NCBI RefSeq assembly: GCF_003263785.1
Contig: NZ_JYJK01000067.1
Span: 1 to 39,740 of the forward strand
DNA length: 39,740 bases
Origin: Vibrio variabilis
GTDB taxonomy: Bacteria; Pseudomonadota; Gammaproteobacteria; Enterobacterales; Vibrionaceae
Reading direction: 5' to 3'
Shown here: piece by piece, positions 1 to 8,882 of the stretch
How positions within the stretch are numbered: the stretch's first letter is position 1
Layout of the letters: each line of letters opens with the position of its first letter
The notes under the pieces: model-generated
What the model was told of the DNA's origin: nothing
Seen by the model: the letters and a program-made list of their open reading frames with translations, nothing else
The model's database searches: none
Translations under genes and position numbers: made by a program

Positions 1-1642
1 CCAGCAGCGGCTCCAGCTCCAGCAGCAGCGGCTGAACTTAAAGAAGTTCACGTTCCAGATATCGGTGGCGACGAAGTAGAAGTGACTGAAATCATGGTTA
101 AAGTTGGCGATGCAGTGGAAGAAGAGCAATCTCTTCTAACTGTAGAAGGCGACAAAGCTTCTATGGAAGTACCAGCTCCATTTGCAGGTACGGTTAAAGA
201 GATCAAGATTGCTGAAGGTGATTCAGTAACAACTGGTTCTCTTGTCATGGTATTTGAAACTGCAGGTGCTCCAGTAGCACAAGCTTCTGCAGCTCCAGCA
301 GCAGCTCCAGCAGCATCCGGAGCGCCGGCCGCAGCTGAAAAAGAAGTTAACGTACCTGATATCGGCGGTGACGAAGTTGAAGTTACTGAAGTAATGGTAG
401 CGGTTGGCGATACAGTGGAAGAAGAGCAATCTCTTATCACTGTAGAAAGGTGACAAAGCTTCTATGGAAGTACCAGCACCATTCGCTGGCACAGTTAAAG
501 AAATCAAGATTGCAGCTGGCGATAAAGTCACGACTGGCTCGCTGATTATGACATTCGTTGTGGCCGGCACTCCGGTGGAGGGCGCAGCGCCTGCACCTGT
601 TGCAGTACCTGCACAAGCAGCGGCTCCAGCAACTGCACCTGCGGCGGCTCCGGCTCCAGCAGCGAAAGCGGATGCAGCACCACAAGCGAACGACTTCCAA
701 GAGAACCACGAGTACGCGCACGCGTCTCCAGTCGTTCGTCGTCTAGCTCGTGAGTTTGGCGTTAACCTAGCGAAAGTAAAAGGTACGGGTCGTAAGAGCC
801 GCGTATTGAAAGAAGACGTTCAAGCTTACGTTAAAGATGCACTTAAGCGTCTTGAGTCTGGTGCTGCGGCAGCTGGCAAAGGCGGCGACGGTTCTGCTCT
901 TGGTCTACTACCTTGGCCGAAGGTTGACTTCAGCAAGTTTGGTGAGACTGAAGTTCAGAAGCTTTCTAAGATCAAGAAGATCTCTGGTGCTAACCTACAT
1001 CGTAACTGGGTAATGATCCCGCACGTTACACAGTGGGATAACGCGGATATCACAGCGCTAGAAGCGTTCCGTAAAGAGCAAAATGCTATCGAAGCGAAGA
1101 AAGATTCAGGCATGAAGATCACGCCACTTGTGTTCATCATGAAAGCAGTTGCGAAAGCACTTGAAGCCTTCCCTGCGTTTAACTCTTCTCTATCAGAAGA
1201 TGGCGAGAGCATCATTCTTAAGAAGTACGTGAACGTTGGTATCGCAGTGGATACGCCGAACGGTCTTGTTGTTCCTGTATTTAAAGACGTAAACAAGAAG
1301 GGCATCTACGAGCTATCTGAAGAGCTAATGGTTATCTCTAAGAAAGCACGTGCCGGCAAGCTCACTGCTGCAGATATGCAAGGTGGCTGTTTCACTATCT
1401 CAAGCCTAGGCGGCATCGGTGGTACTGCATTTACTCCTATCGTAAATGCACCTGAAGTTGGTATCCTTGGTGTGTCTAAGTCTGAAATGAAGCCAGTATG
1501 GAACGGTAAAGAATTTGAGCCGCGCCTACAGCTGCCACTTTCACTGTCGTACGATCACCGAGTGATTGACGGTGCGGAAGGTGCACGTTTCATTACTTAT
1601 CTAAACAGCTGCTTGAGCGATATTCGTCGCTTGGTACTTTAA
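1..1642 (+). CDS. aceF: Pyruvate dehydrogenase E2, dihydrolipoyl acetyltransferase (5' partial, one frameshift)
   Basis: E2 core of the pyruvate dehydrogenase complex; it transfers acetyl groups from lipoyl-lysine to CoA. The window opens inside an Ala/Pro-rich linker. Two lipoyl domains follow, each with a GDKAS lipoylation motif (lysine codons at 154-156 and 455-457), separated by Ala/Pro linkers. Next come a peripheral-subunit-binding domain (about 720-850, [14 protein letters not shown]) and the acyltransferase domain ending with the catalytic DHRVIDG motif near 1554-1574. The two lipoyl domains are near-identical at DNA level. The frame breaks at 446-448, where GAAAGG replaces the GAAGG seen in the first lipoyl copy: one extra A gives a TGA at 451. 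Reading resumes in the other frame and is intact to the stop. The error is probably technical. lpd follows, as usual in pdhR-aceEF-lpd loci; aceE would lie upstream. Confidence 0.95.
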
Positions 1643-1650
1643 AGTAGCTG

Positions 1651-1781
1651 ACCCGCTCTAGCTCCCCCTTTATCTAGGGGGAGAACGACGGGCTTGCTCA
1701 TGAAGTTGCATCGCCTTTTCAAACAAGCGATGCGCAGCGAGCCTAGGTTCCTCCCCTTAATAAGGGGAGGCTAGGAGGGGT
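1651..1781. repeat. Hairpin-rich, MITE-like intergenic repeat
   Basis: About 131 bp with imperfect terminal inverted repeats: the first 21 bases (ACCCGCTCTAGCTCCCCCTT...) resemble the reverse complement of the last 21 (ACCCCTCCTAGCCTCCCC...). Inside are a hairpin CTCCCCCT/AGGGGGAG (1662-1683), a near-perfect palindrome CCTCCCCTTA/TAAGGGGAGG (1750-1770) and a central GCATCGC/GCGATGC pair (about 1708-1732). The whole element can fold into one long imperfect stem. There is no coding potential. Similar G/C-run palindromic elements are familiar between genes in Vibrio genomes (recalled, not searched). It sits directly after aceF, so it may also end or stabilise the aceEF transcript. There is no second copy in this window. 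Confidence 0.6.
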
Positions 1782-2012
1782 AAAAAATCAAATTCATACA
1801 ACAATTCCCCGTGAATTGTCGTCTAGCTCACAGGCTAAATTGATTTACTTTTCACACCATTAACATCTCTGTAAAATGTTGGCGGTCTGAAATCATAAAA
1901 ATTTAAACTCATTACGCTATAAACGTCGTCATAGGGCGTTTGAGCGAAGTTTATAAAAAAGAAAATCAATACCCACTCAGCCTGTTAGGGATAATGACTA
2001 CAAGAGGTCAAA
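1782..2012 (+). promoter_or_regulatory. lpd upstream region
   Basis: AT-rich non-coding stretch between the repeat and lpd. It holds an inverted pair around 1917-1945 (GCTATAAACG.../...CGTTTGAGC) and an AGAGGT ribosome binding site at about 2004-2009, before the lpd ATG. No confident -35/-10 pair could be fixed. Its length and the hairpin element upstream suggest that lpd has its own promoter in addition to read-through from aceEF. Confidence 0.3.
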
Positions 2013-3440
2013 ATGAGCAAAGAAATTAAAGCCCAAGTTGTTGTACTTGGTTCTGGTCCTGCTGGTTACTCTGCCGCATTCCGCTGTGCAGACCTAGGTC
2101 TTGAAACTGTTCTTATCGAACGTTATAGCACCCTAGGTGGTGTCTGTCTGAATGTGGGTTGTATCCCATCTAAAGCACTTCTTCACGTTTCAAAAGTTAT
2201 CGAAGAAGCTAAAGCAATGGCTGAACATGGTGTTGTTTTCGGTGAGCCACAAACAGACATCAACAAGATCCGTATCTGGAAAGAGAAGGTGGTAAACCAG
2301 CTAACTGGTGGTCTTGGCGGTATGGCTAAGATGCGTAAAGTTAACATCGTTAATGGTTACGGTAAGTTCACAGGTCCTAACTCTATCCTTGTTGAAGGTG
2401 AAGGCGAGTCAACAACAGTTACGTTTGACAACGCAATCATCGCAGCAGGTTCTCGCCCTATCAAACTGCCATTCATTCCACACGAAGATCCACGCATCTG
2501 GGACTCAACGGACGCTCTTGAGCTAAAAGAAGTACCAGGAAAACTGCTTATCATGGGTGGTGGTATCATCGGTCTAGAAATGGCAACGGTTTACCACTCT
2601 CTAGGTTCTAAAGTTGATGTGGTTGAGATGTTTGACCAGCTTATCCCAGCCGCGGATAAAGATATGGTTAAGGTTTACACCAAGCGTATTAAGAACAAGT
2701 TCAACTTGATGCTTGAGACCAAAGTAACGGCTGTTGAAGCGAAAGAAGACGGTATCTACGTTTCGATGGAAGGCAAAAAAGCTCCTGCTGAAGCTGAGCG
2801 TTACGATGCCGTTCTTGTTGCTATCGGTCGTGTGCCAAACGGCAAGCTGCTTGATGCAGAGAAAGCGGGTATTGAAGTGGATGAGCGCGGCTTTATCAAT
2901 GTTGATAAGCAAATGCGTACTAACGTTCCACACATTCACGCTATCGGTGACATCGTGGGTCAACCAATGCTTGCTCACAAAGGTGTGCATGAAGGTCACG
3001 TAGCGGCTGAGGTTATCTCTGGTAAGAAGCACTACTTTGACCCGAAAGTGATTCCTTCAATTGCTTACACTGAGCCAGAAGTGGCATGGGTCGGTAAGAC
3101 AGAAAAAGAAGCAAAAGCAGAAGGTATCAACTACGAAGTGGCGACATTCCCATGGGCTGCATCTGGCCGCGCTATCGCGTCTGACTGTGCTGATGGTATG
3201 ACTAAGCTTATCTTTGATAAAGAGTCTCACCGTGTTATTGGTGGTGCTATCGTTGGTACTAACGGTGGTGAACTGCTTGGTGAAATCGGTCTGGCGATCG
3301 AGATGGGTTGTGATGCAGAAGATATCGCTCTGACTATCCACGCTCACCCAACTCTGCACGAATCTGTCGGTCTTGCAGCAGAAGTATTTGAAGGCACAAT
3401 CACTGACCTTCCAAATGCGAAAGCGAAGAAAAAGAAGTAA
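2013..3440 (+). CDS. lpd: Dihydrolipoyl dehydrogenase (E3)
   Basis: FAD-dependent E3 subunit shared by the pyruvate and 2-oxoglutarate dehydrogenase complexes; it re-oxidises dihydrolipoamide with NAD+. The 475 aa length is usual. An N-terminal FAD-binding GSGPAGYSAA is followed by the redox-active disulfide motif GGVCLNVGCIPSKAL (about residues 42-56), an NAD-binding GGGIIGLEMA (about 182-191), the second FAD motif HAIGDIVG, and the C-terminal dimer-interface HAHPTLHE with the catalytic His-Glu pair. The ATG has an AGAGGT Shine-Dalgarno. It lies downstream of aceF and converges on the luxR-type gene, from which an intrinsic terminator separates it. The lysine-rich C-terminus (KAKKKK) is typical of the gammaproteobacterial enzyme. 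Confidence 0.98.
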   Translation: MSKEIKAQVVVLGSGPAGYSAAFRCADLGLETVLIERYSTLGGVCLNVGCIPSKALLHVSKVIEEAKAMAEHGVVFGEPQTDINKIRIWKEKVVNQLTGGLGGMAKMRKVNIVNGYGKFTGPNSILVEGEGESTTVTFDNAIIAAGSRPIKLPFIPHEDPRIWDSTDALELKEVPGKLLIMGGGIIGLEMATVYHSLGSKVDVVEMFDQLIPAADKDMVKVYTKRIKNKFNLMLETKVTAVEAKEDGIYVSMEGKKAPAEAERYDAVLVAIGRVPNGKLLDAEKAGIEVDERGFINVDKQMRTNVPHIHAIGDIVGQPMLAHKGVHEGHVAAEVISGKKHYFDPKVIPSIAYTEPEVAWVGKTEKEAKAEGINYEVATFPWAASGRAIASDCADGMTKLIFDKESHRVIGGAIVGTNGGELLGEIGLAIEMGCDAEDIALTIHAHPTLHESVGLAAEVFEGTITDLPNAKAKKKK

Positions 3441-3454
3441 GTTCTGAATAAAGA

Positions 3455-3487
3455 AAAACGGCCAGTATTGATACTGGCCGTTTTTTT
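3455..3487. terminator. Bidirectional intrinsic terminator, lpd / luxR-type gene
   Basis: Ten-base perfect stem CGGCCAGTAT / ATACTGGCCG with a 2-nt loop (3459-3480). It is preceded by an A-run and followed by seven T, so it works in either direction between the convergent genes. Confidence 0.93.
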
Positions 3488-3519
3488 ATGCTCTTGATAA
3501 GCAAGTCGCGATAAGCAAA

Positions 3520-4146
3520 CTATGATGCGTGTGCGTCACCATTGTTGTAAATGCACACCATATCCATATAGCAATCAGTGAGCGATTTTACGGTATCGCT
3601 ATCGTTCGTGCGCATTGCTTCTACAAATAGTGAGTAGCAAAGGCCGTGGAATAGACTAGTGAGGTGTTTTGGATTGTGGTGCGGGCAAACTTCACCGCGT
3701 TCAATGGCCTTAATGAACATGTTTTCAATCAAAGCTTGGCTGGTTTTGTTTGAGCTAACAAACAGCGGCCAAACTTCATCACGGGTTGATGTGCTCCACT
3801 CAAACCAGACTTTATTCCAGTGACAATCTTCGACCACCATATCGACGACACCATCGAGGATGTTCACCAAGTTGTCTTTGATGTTGACATCAAGATCGAT
3901 GGTATTCGATAGAAAGTTCGAGTACTGACACACTACATGGTTGAGTACTTCATCCACTAAGTCTTCACGCGTTGGGAAGTAGTTGAATACTGTTGCAACA
4001 GAAACCTGTGCGATTTCTGCGATATCGGCGTGTCCCCCGCGTCCAATGCCGCGCTTTGCAAATACTTCAAGCGCTATCTCCATAAGCTGTAGTTTACGCT
4101 TTTGCGGAGACAGACGAGTCCTAGGTCTTTTTACTATAGAGTCCAT
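3520..4146 (-). CDS. luxR: TetR-family quorum-sensing master regulator (LuxR/HapR/OpaR/SmcR type)
   Basis: DNA-binding transcription factor that in Vibrio is made at high cell density and switches hundreds of genes, including biofilm, protease and secretion genes. The 208 aa protein opens with MDSIVKRPRTRLSPQKRK. The TetR helix-turn-helix spans about residues 37-62 (DIAEIAQVSVATVFNYFPTR), nearly invariant in this family. The long C-terminal ligand/dimer domain includes KVWFEWSTSTRDEVWPLF, characteristic of LuxR/HapR. The frame stays open upstream to 4248, but the ATG at 4146 matches the family N-terminus and has an AAGGA Shine-Dalgarno 8 nt upstream, so I use it. The neighbour hpt is divergent, as near hapR in V. 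cholerae (recalled). Species-specific names differ (hapR, opaR, smcR, vanT). Confidence 0.95.
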   Translation of the reverse strand: MDSIVKRPRTRLSPQKRKLQLMEIALEVFAKRGIGRGGHADIAEIAQVSVATVFNYFPTREDLVDEVLNHVVCQYSNFLSNTIDLDVNIKDNLVNILDGVVDMVVEDCHWNKVWFEWSTSTRDEVWPLFVSSNKTSQALIENMFIKAIERGEVCPHHNPKHLTSLFHGLCYSLFVEAMRTNDSDTVKSLTDCYMDMVCIYNNGDAHAS

Positions 4147-4175
4147 ATTGTTTTTCCTTGCCAACGATTGTCGAG
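4147..4175 (-). promoter_or_regulatory. Ribosome binding site with candidate Qrr sRNA target
   Basis: On the minus strand the luxR-type leader reads GACAATCGTTGGCAAGGA just before the start. TTGGCAAGG covers the Shine-Dalgarno and resembles the segment of hapR/luxR mRNAs that pairs with the conserved GCCAAC core of Qrr sRNAs at low cell density. The TTGGC core is visible; pairing with Qrr is inferred from the family, since no qrr gene lies in the window. Confidence 0.55.
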
Positions 4176-4176
4176 G

Positions 4177-4661
4177 TGGTGACTTTTTTTTTCGTCGCCT
4201 TACTCCTCGTTTATTATGAGTCAGCCATTTCACATGACGGAAAACCACATAAACCCTTCGACCGATGACGTTATACCAGTCTTTGTAGGGTTATTTCCAA
4301 AATGGAAATTAACTGCTCCTATTTTTCTAATTCCAGATAAGTGTAATGGTGCATATGTTAATGGTCAATAGTCATACACTGATAATTATCATAATTAAGA
4401 GTAATTTATCTGCGTATCACATTTTGTTGTGAAATTAATATAAATTTTCAACAGAAGTCGTTAACAGTGGAGCGGATATTGTTGTTGCTACAAAGGACTA
4501 TGCGCGTGCTGCGGGTTTTTATCGGACGGTATAAAGTGATACTATTGCGCGCAAATTGACAGGCATGCTAGGCGAGCGACTTTATCTTGATGTTTTATAC
4601 TCTATCAAGGTGCGCGGTCCTGGCTGCGTTTGTTCTACCCACATACAACATCGAGATAGAT
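4177..4661. promoter_or_regulatory. Divergent luxR-type / hpt promoter region
   Basis: Long AT-rich non-coding gap between the divergent genes. It includes the TGATAATTATCA palindrome at 4380-4391. On the plus side, TATAAAGTGATACTATTG (about 4530-4547) may contain the hpt -10. No protein-coding frame with a convincing start was seen, apart from an unlikely upstream extension of hpt from 4587. Confidence 0.4.
4380..4391. promoter_or_regulatory. Candidate LuxR/HapR-type operator (autoregulatory)
   Basis: Perfect 12-bp palindrome TGATAATTATCA in the promoter region of the luxR-type gene. The consensus for this regulator family is an AT-rich palindrome with TGATAA/TTATCA half-sites, and these proteins are known to repress their own genes. 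Identification rests on half-site similarity only. Confidence 0.45.
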
Positions 4662-5192
4662 ATGAAACATACTGTAGAAGTCATGATCTCTGAGCAAGAA
4701 GTTCATGAGCGCGTACAAGTGTTAGGCAAAGCCATCACCGAACATTACCAAGGCAGCGAAGATCTCGTGATGGTCGGTCTGCTTCGTGGCTCATTTGTGT
4801 TCATGGCGGATTTGGCTCGTGCGATTGATTTGACCCACTGTGTCGACTTCATGACCGCTTCTAGCTACGGCAACACCATGGAAAGCTCTCGCGATGTGCG
4901 CATTCTTAAAGATCTTGATGATGACATTAAAGGTAAAGACGTACTGCTCGTTGAAGACATCATCGATACAGGCAACACGCTAAACAAAGTGAAAGAGATT
5001 CTGTCGCTGCGTGAGCCTAAGTCTATCGAGATTTGTACGCTACTGGATAAGCCTTCTCGCCGTGAAGTGGACGTTGATGTGAAGTGGATTGGTTTTGAGA
5101 TCCCTGATGAGTTTGTTGTGGGCGTGGGTATCGATTACGCTCAGAAGTATCGTCACCTGCCATACATCGGTAAGGTAGTGCCTCAAGAGTAA
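4662..5192 (+). CDS. hpt: Hypoxanthine phosphoribosyltransferase
   Basis: Purine salvage enzyme that makes IMP (and GMP) from hypoxanthine (or guanine) and PRPP in the cytoplasm. The 176 aa protein starts [14 protein letters not shown], the usual Vibrio N-terminus. The frame is open from 4587, but the extra 25 residues look like untranslated leader, so the ATG at 4662 is chosen. The PRPP-binding motif [14 protein letters not shown] is present (about residues 93-106), as is the flexible-loop SSYGN (about 67-71). It is a single gene with its own terminator, converging on the carbonic anhydrase gene. Confidence 0.96.
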   Translation: MKHTVEVMISEQEVHERVQVLGKAITEHYQGSEDLVMVGLLRGSFVFMADLARAIDLTHCVDFMTASSYGNTMESSRDVRILKDLDDDIKGKDVLLVEDIIDTGNTLNKVKEILSLREPKSIEICTLLDKPSRREVDVDVKWIGFEIPDEFVVGVGIDYAQKYRHLPYIGKVVPQE

Positions 5193-5204
5193 CCTCTCGA
5201 GTAT

Positions 5205-5232
5205 AAAAAAAGCCCACACGTGGGCTTTTTTT
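5205..5232. terminator. Bidirectional terminator, hpt / can
   Basis: Stem AGCCCAC / GTGGGCT (5211-5226) with an A-run before and a T-run after, between two convergent genes. It can serve both. Confidence 0.9.
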
Positions 5233-5251
5233 GATCCTGTGTCTGAGCTTA

Positions 5252-5902
5252 TTACTCAGCGCCGAGGATTGTCTGCATTGCTGTTTGGTAGTTTGCTTCC
5301 AATGTTTCACGGCTTGAGCAACGAACACCTAAGTCTTCCAGTTTGCCATCACCAATACCATAAACCACACCGTGCACTTCTACGTCTTGGCCTCTTTCCC
5401 AAGCATTTTGCAGAATCGTTGAGTTACCTAGGTTGTACACCTGTTCAGCGACGTTGATCTCGCAGAGCTTGTCTCCCCAAGCTTCACGTGGCAGTTCATT
5501 TAAGAATTTACGGTGCTTAAGGTACAAATCGCGGATGTGCAGAAGCCAGTTATTGATAAGACCCAATTGAGGATTGTCGATGGCTGCATTTACACCGCCG
5601 CAACCGTAGTGGCCACATACAATAATGTGCTTCACTTTGAGAACGTCAACCGCGTATTGCACCACGGACAAACAGTTCAGGTCGGTATGAATGACTTGGT
5701 TGGCAACGTTTCGATGAACAAAAAGCTCACCTGAATACAAACCTGTTAGTCGCTCTGCTGGGACTCGGCTATCGGAACAACCGATCCACAGAAAGCCCGG
5801 GCTTTGCCCTTCTTCAAGCTTAGCGAAATACTCTGGGCGTTCAGAGGTGATCTCTTGCGACCATTTTGAGTTGTTGTCAAAAAGTTGTTTGATTTCCGGC
5901 AT
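5252..5902 (-). CDS. can: Beta-class carbonic anhydrase
   Basis: Cytoplasmic zinc enzyme interconverting CO2 and bicarbonate, needed for bicarbonate-dependent carboxylations. The 216 aa protein matches E. coli Can in length. Zinc and catalytic motifs are visible: CSDSRV near residue 42 (Cys plus the Asp-Arg dyad) and HYGCGG near 98-103 (His and Cys ligands). The chosen ATG ([11 protein letters not shown]) has an AAGGGAAG Shine-Dalgarno 5 nt upstream; a TTG five codons further up is less likely. It is transcribed divergently from the SulP transporter, a pairing that suggests joint control of inorganic carbon uptake and hydration. Confidence 0.95.
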   Translation of the reverse strand: MPEIKQLFDNNSKWSQEITSERPEYFAKLEEGQSPGFLWIGCSDSRVPAERLTGLYSGELFVHRNVANQVIHTDLNCLSVVQYAVDVLKVKHIIVCGHYGCGGVNAAIDNPQLGLINNWLLHIRDLYLKHRKFLNELPREAWGDKLCEINVAEQVYNLGNSTILQNAWERGQDVEVHGVVYGIGDGKLEDLGVRCSSRETLEANYQTAMQTILGAE

Positions 5903-6135
5903 GGTACTTCCCTTCAATAATTCGCCACACTATACACAATGTTACAAATTGAATCTCGTTAAAAAGTGTCTCAAATTCACTCATCTGACGTGTTCTTGCA
6001 CGTAAAATCAGTTATTTAACGATTGCGTGACAAATTGTCATAACTTATGTCGAATGAGCAGTACTTAATAAATATTAACTCGCGGTCACATTTGTTAACC
6101 TTAATCAATTTTTTGGTTATTTCTCAGGGATAGTA

Positions 6136-7782
6136 ATGAAGTTAGGACGTCGTTTTGAAGATATTAACCTAAAAGGGGATGTGTTTGGTGGTGTGACCAC
6201 CGCAATCATCTCTTTACCATTAGCGCTCGCGTTTGGTGTTGCATCCGGCGCAGGCGCCGAAGCAGGTCTTTGGGGCGCGATCATGGTTGGTCTGTTCGCC
6301 GCACTCTTTGGTGGTTCGTCGACTTTGATCTCAGAGCCGACCGGTCCGATGACGGTGATCATGACCGCAGTACTGACCAGCATGATGGCCAAGTATCCGG
6401 AAACGGGACTCGCCATGACCTTTACCGTTGTCATGATGGCGGGAGCATTTCAGATACTGCTAGGGACGCTCAAGCTTGGTAAGTACGTCACCTTGATGCC
6501 ATACAGTGTGGTATCAGGCTTTATGTCAGGGATTGGCGTAATACTGATTATATTGCAGTTGGCGCCATTGCTTGGGCAAGCTGCGCCTTCTGGTGGAGTT
6601 GTTGGTACTCTCACTGCGCTGCCAGATTTGCTTGCCAATATTGACTTCGCCGAGCTACTACTTGGCGCGCTAACGCTAGCGATTTTGTTTCTTTTACCTA
6701 AGAAATACCGCCAACATGTCCCACCTCAATTGGTGGCACTGGTGGCAGTGACACTGTTGTCCGTACTGCTGTTCGACGATGGGTCGATTCGCCGCATAGG
6801 TGAGATCCCTGCGGGCTTACCGTCATTGGTGATGCCGCACTTCAATGCAGAAATGTTCACAGAGATGGTGATAGATGCTTTGGTACTTGGCACGCTAGGT
6901 TGTATCGATACACTGCTTACTGCGGTTATCGGTGACTCCCTGACTCGTAAAGAGCACGACTCAGATAAAGAGCTACGTGGCCAGGGCCTTGCTAACCTGT
7001 TGGCTGGTTTGTTTGGTGCGCTACCTGGCGCAGGTGCGACGATGGGAACCGTGACCAATATTCAGGTTGGAGCTCGTTCACCTCTTTCTGGCGTGATTCG
7101 CGCTCTAGTTCTGATGCTGGTGGTTTTGGTCGCCAGTGGTTTGACAGAGCCTATTCCGATGGCGGTACTGGCTGGCATTGCGGTGTATGTGGGCTTCAAT
7201 ATCTTAGATTGGAGTTTCATTCAGCGAGCACACAAAGTCAGTATCCCGGGTATGGCCATCATGTATGGTGTGATGCTTCTGACTGTTTTCGTTGACTTGA
7301 TTGTTGCGGTTGGACTGGGCGTCTTCATCTCAAACATTATCATTATTGAGCGTTTAAGCCGTGAGCAAGCAAGACAGGTGAAAGCCATCAGTGATGCCGA
7401 TGATGACGATGTCCCATTGACGGATACGGAGCGAGCGCTGCTGGAGAAGTCGCAAGGTAAAGTACTGTTTTTCTATTTGTCGGGGCCGATGATCTTCAGT
7501 GTATCGAAAGCGATCTCTAGGCAGCACTCGAGCATTTCTGATTATCAAGCGATGATCCTCGATTTGACGGATGTGCCTATGATCGACGTGACTGTCGGTT
7601 TGGCATTGGAAAATGCGATTAAAGATGCACAAGATGCTCATTGTCATGTGTACTTGCTCTGCCCACACGATAAGATCCGTCAGCAACTGGATAAGTTCCA
7701 CGTTATTGATTTGGTGCCGGATGACAACATTTTCATTGAGCGTGAAGCGGCCTTAGAGGCAGCCCATGTCGCGACGGCTTAG
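6136..7782 (+). CDS. SulP-family inorganic anion transporter with STAS domain (possible bicarbonate uptake)
   Basis: Integral membrane anion transporter of the SLC26/SulP family, 548 aa. The N-terminus (about residues 10-400) is a multi-spanning region with the typical DVFGGVTTAIISLPLALAFG first helix and the conserved GLFGALPGAGATMGT segment (about 290-305). The C-terminus is a cytosolic STAS domain (about 430-545, around GKVLFFYLSGPMIFS and AMILDLTDVPMIDVT). The substrate cannot be read from sequence: the family carries sulfate, bicarbonate and dicarboxylates. The divergent carbonic anhydrase gene favours bicarbonate (BicA-like), an inference from context. The ATG at 6136 follows CAGGGA. 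It ends at a strong terminator. Confidence 0.9.
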   Translation: MKLGRRFEDINLKGDVFGGVTTAIISLPLALAFGVASGAGAEAGLWGAIMVGLFAALFGGSSTLISEPTGPMTVIMTAVLTSMMAKYPETGLAMTFTVVMMAGAFQILLGTLKLGKYVTLMPYSVVSGFMSGIGVILIILQLAPLLGQAAPSGGVVGTLTALPDLLANIDFAELLLGALTLAILFLLPKKYRQHVPPQLVALVAVTLLSVLLFDDGSIRRIGEIPAGLPSLVMPHFNAEMFTEMVIDALVLGTLGCIDTLLTAVIGDSLTRKEHDSDKELRGQGLANLLAGLFGALPGAGATMGTVTNIQVGARSPLSGVIRALVLMLVVLVASGLTEPIPMAVLAGIAVYVGFNILDWSFIQRAHKVSIPGMAIMYGVMLLTVFVDLIVAVGLGVFISNIIIIERLSREQARQVKAISDADDDDVPLTDTERALLEKSQGKVLFFYLSGPMIFSVSKAISRQHSSISDYQAMILDLTDVPMIDVTVGLALENAIKDAQDAHCHVYLLCPHDKIRQQLDKFHVIDLVPDDNIFIEREAALEAAHVATA

Positions 7783-7802
7783 CGACATCTAACCATCAGA
7801 AA

Positions 7803-7835
7803 AGCGAGTGCTGAGTTTTCACACTCGCTTTTTTT
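7803..7835 (+). terminator. Intrinsic terminator after the SulP gene
   Basis: Stem AGCGAGTG / CACTCGCT (7803-7829) followed by a T-run of seven. Confidence 0.9.
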
Positions 7836-7961
7836 ATATTCATTTTTGCTTATCGACTTGAAAACTGGTGCAACAATCATCATGTGTAGTACCATCAGAT
7901 AACTTTTCGATATTGATGGAAATATTCCAATTTCTATCAACGCAGATTTTGGAAGCACGCT

Positions 7962-8882
7962 ATGGTCGCACTAGAAATAGAACAGCTAAAAAAAACATAC
8001 GCCGGTGGCTTTGAAGCGCTCAAGGGTGTGAGTTTGACCGTCGAACAAGGTGACTTTTACGCCTTGCTTGGGCCTAACGGAGCAGGGAAGTCGACCACCA
8101 TCGGCATTATTACATCATTGGTCAACAAAACCTCAGGTAAAGTGAGCGTGTTTGGTCATGACATCGATAAAGAGCTTGAGCTCGCGAAGCAGCAACTGGG
8201 TTTGGTTCCACAAGAATTCAACTTCAACCAGTTTGAAACGGTGGAGCAAATCGTCCTTCAGCAAGCAGGTTACTACGGTGTACCGAAAGACGTTGCGAAA
8301 CAAAGAGCACAGAAGTACCTATCTCAGCTTGATTTGTGGGAAAAGCGCAGCGAGCGAGCTCGTAATTTGTCGGGCGGGATGAAGCGTCGCCTGATGATTG
8401 CCCGCGCCTTGATGCACGAGCCTAAACTGCTGATCTTGGATGAGCCAACCGCCGGGGTCGATATCGAACTGCGCCGCTCAATGTGGGATTTTCTAAAAGA
8501 GATCAATCGTCAAGGTATTACCATCATTTTGACGACTCACTACCTTGAAGAAGCAGAGCTGCTGTGTCGTAACATCGGTATTATCCAGCGTGGTGAGCTG
8601 ATCGAGAACACCTCAATGAAAGCGCTGCTGAACAAACTGCACGTCGAGACCTTCATTCTAGATATTGAAGGTAATGCGGAGATCCCTGAGCTTGAGGGTG
8701 TGAATACGCAGTACTTGGTCAATGGCTCTTTAGAGATAGAAATTGAGAAGACTCAGGGTCTTAACCATATCTTCAGCCAGCTCTCAGCTGCTGGCATTAA
8801 GGTGTTATCAATGAGAAACAAAGCGAACCGACTTGAAGAGCTGTTTGTCTCCATTGTTCGTGAACAAACGGAGGCAAAATAA
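7962..8882 (+). CDS. yadG: ABC exporter ATP-binding protein, YadG type
   Basis: ATPase subunit of a two-gene ABC-2 type exporter of unknown substrate. In its 306 aa the Walker A GPNGAGKST (about residues 38-46), Q-loop VPQEF, signature LSGGMKRRL, Walker B LLILDEPTAGVD and H-loop TTHYLEEAE are all intact. The C-terminal ~85 residues form the accessory domain seen in YadG/CcmA-like exporters. The ATG follows GGAAGCACGCT. Its stop overlaps the start of the permease gene (TAATG), so the two are translationally coupled. Confidence 0.93.
   Translation: MVALEIEQLKKTYAGGFEALKGVSLTVEQGDFYALLGPNGAGKSTTIGIITSLVNKTSGKVSVFGHDIDKELELAKQQLGLVPQEFNFNQFETVEQIVLQQAGYYGVPKDVAKQRAQKYLSQLDLWEKRSERARNLSGGMKRRLMIARALMHEPKLLILDEPTAGVDIELRRSMWDFLKEINRQGITIILTTHYLEEAELLCRNIGIIQRGELIENTSMKALLNKLHVETFILDIEGNAEIPELEGVNTQYLVNGSLEIEIEKTQGLNHIFSQLSAAGIKVLSMRNKANRLEELFVSIVREQTEAK

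Noticed and set aside
82..560. DNA-level tandem repeat of about 300 bp
   Set aside because: It is the normal duplication of lipoyl domains in AceF, not a mobile or satellite repeat.
48..721. Long Ala/Ser- and Arg-rich open frames antisense to aceF
   Set aside because: They mirror the GC-biased lipoyl and linker repeats of aceF. They have no ribosome sites and overlap a clear gene.
4147..4248. N-terminal extension of the luxR-type protein
   Set aside because: Thirty-four extra basic residues precede the family-conserved MDSI start, and they overlap the ribosome site and leader.
4587..4661. 25-residue hydrophobic extension of Hpt, resembling a signal peptide
   Set aside because: Hpt is cytosolic and the family starts at MKHTVEV. 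The extension looks like leader DNA.
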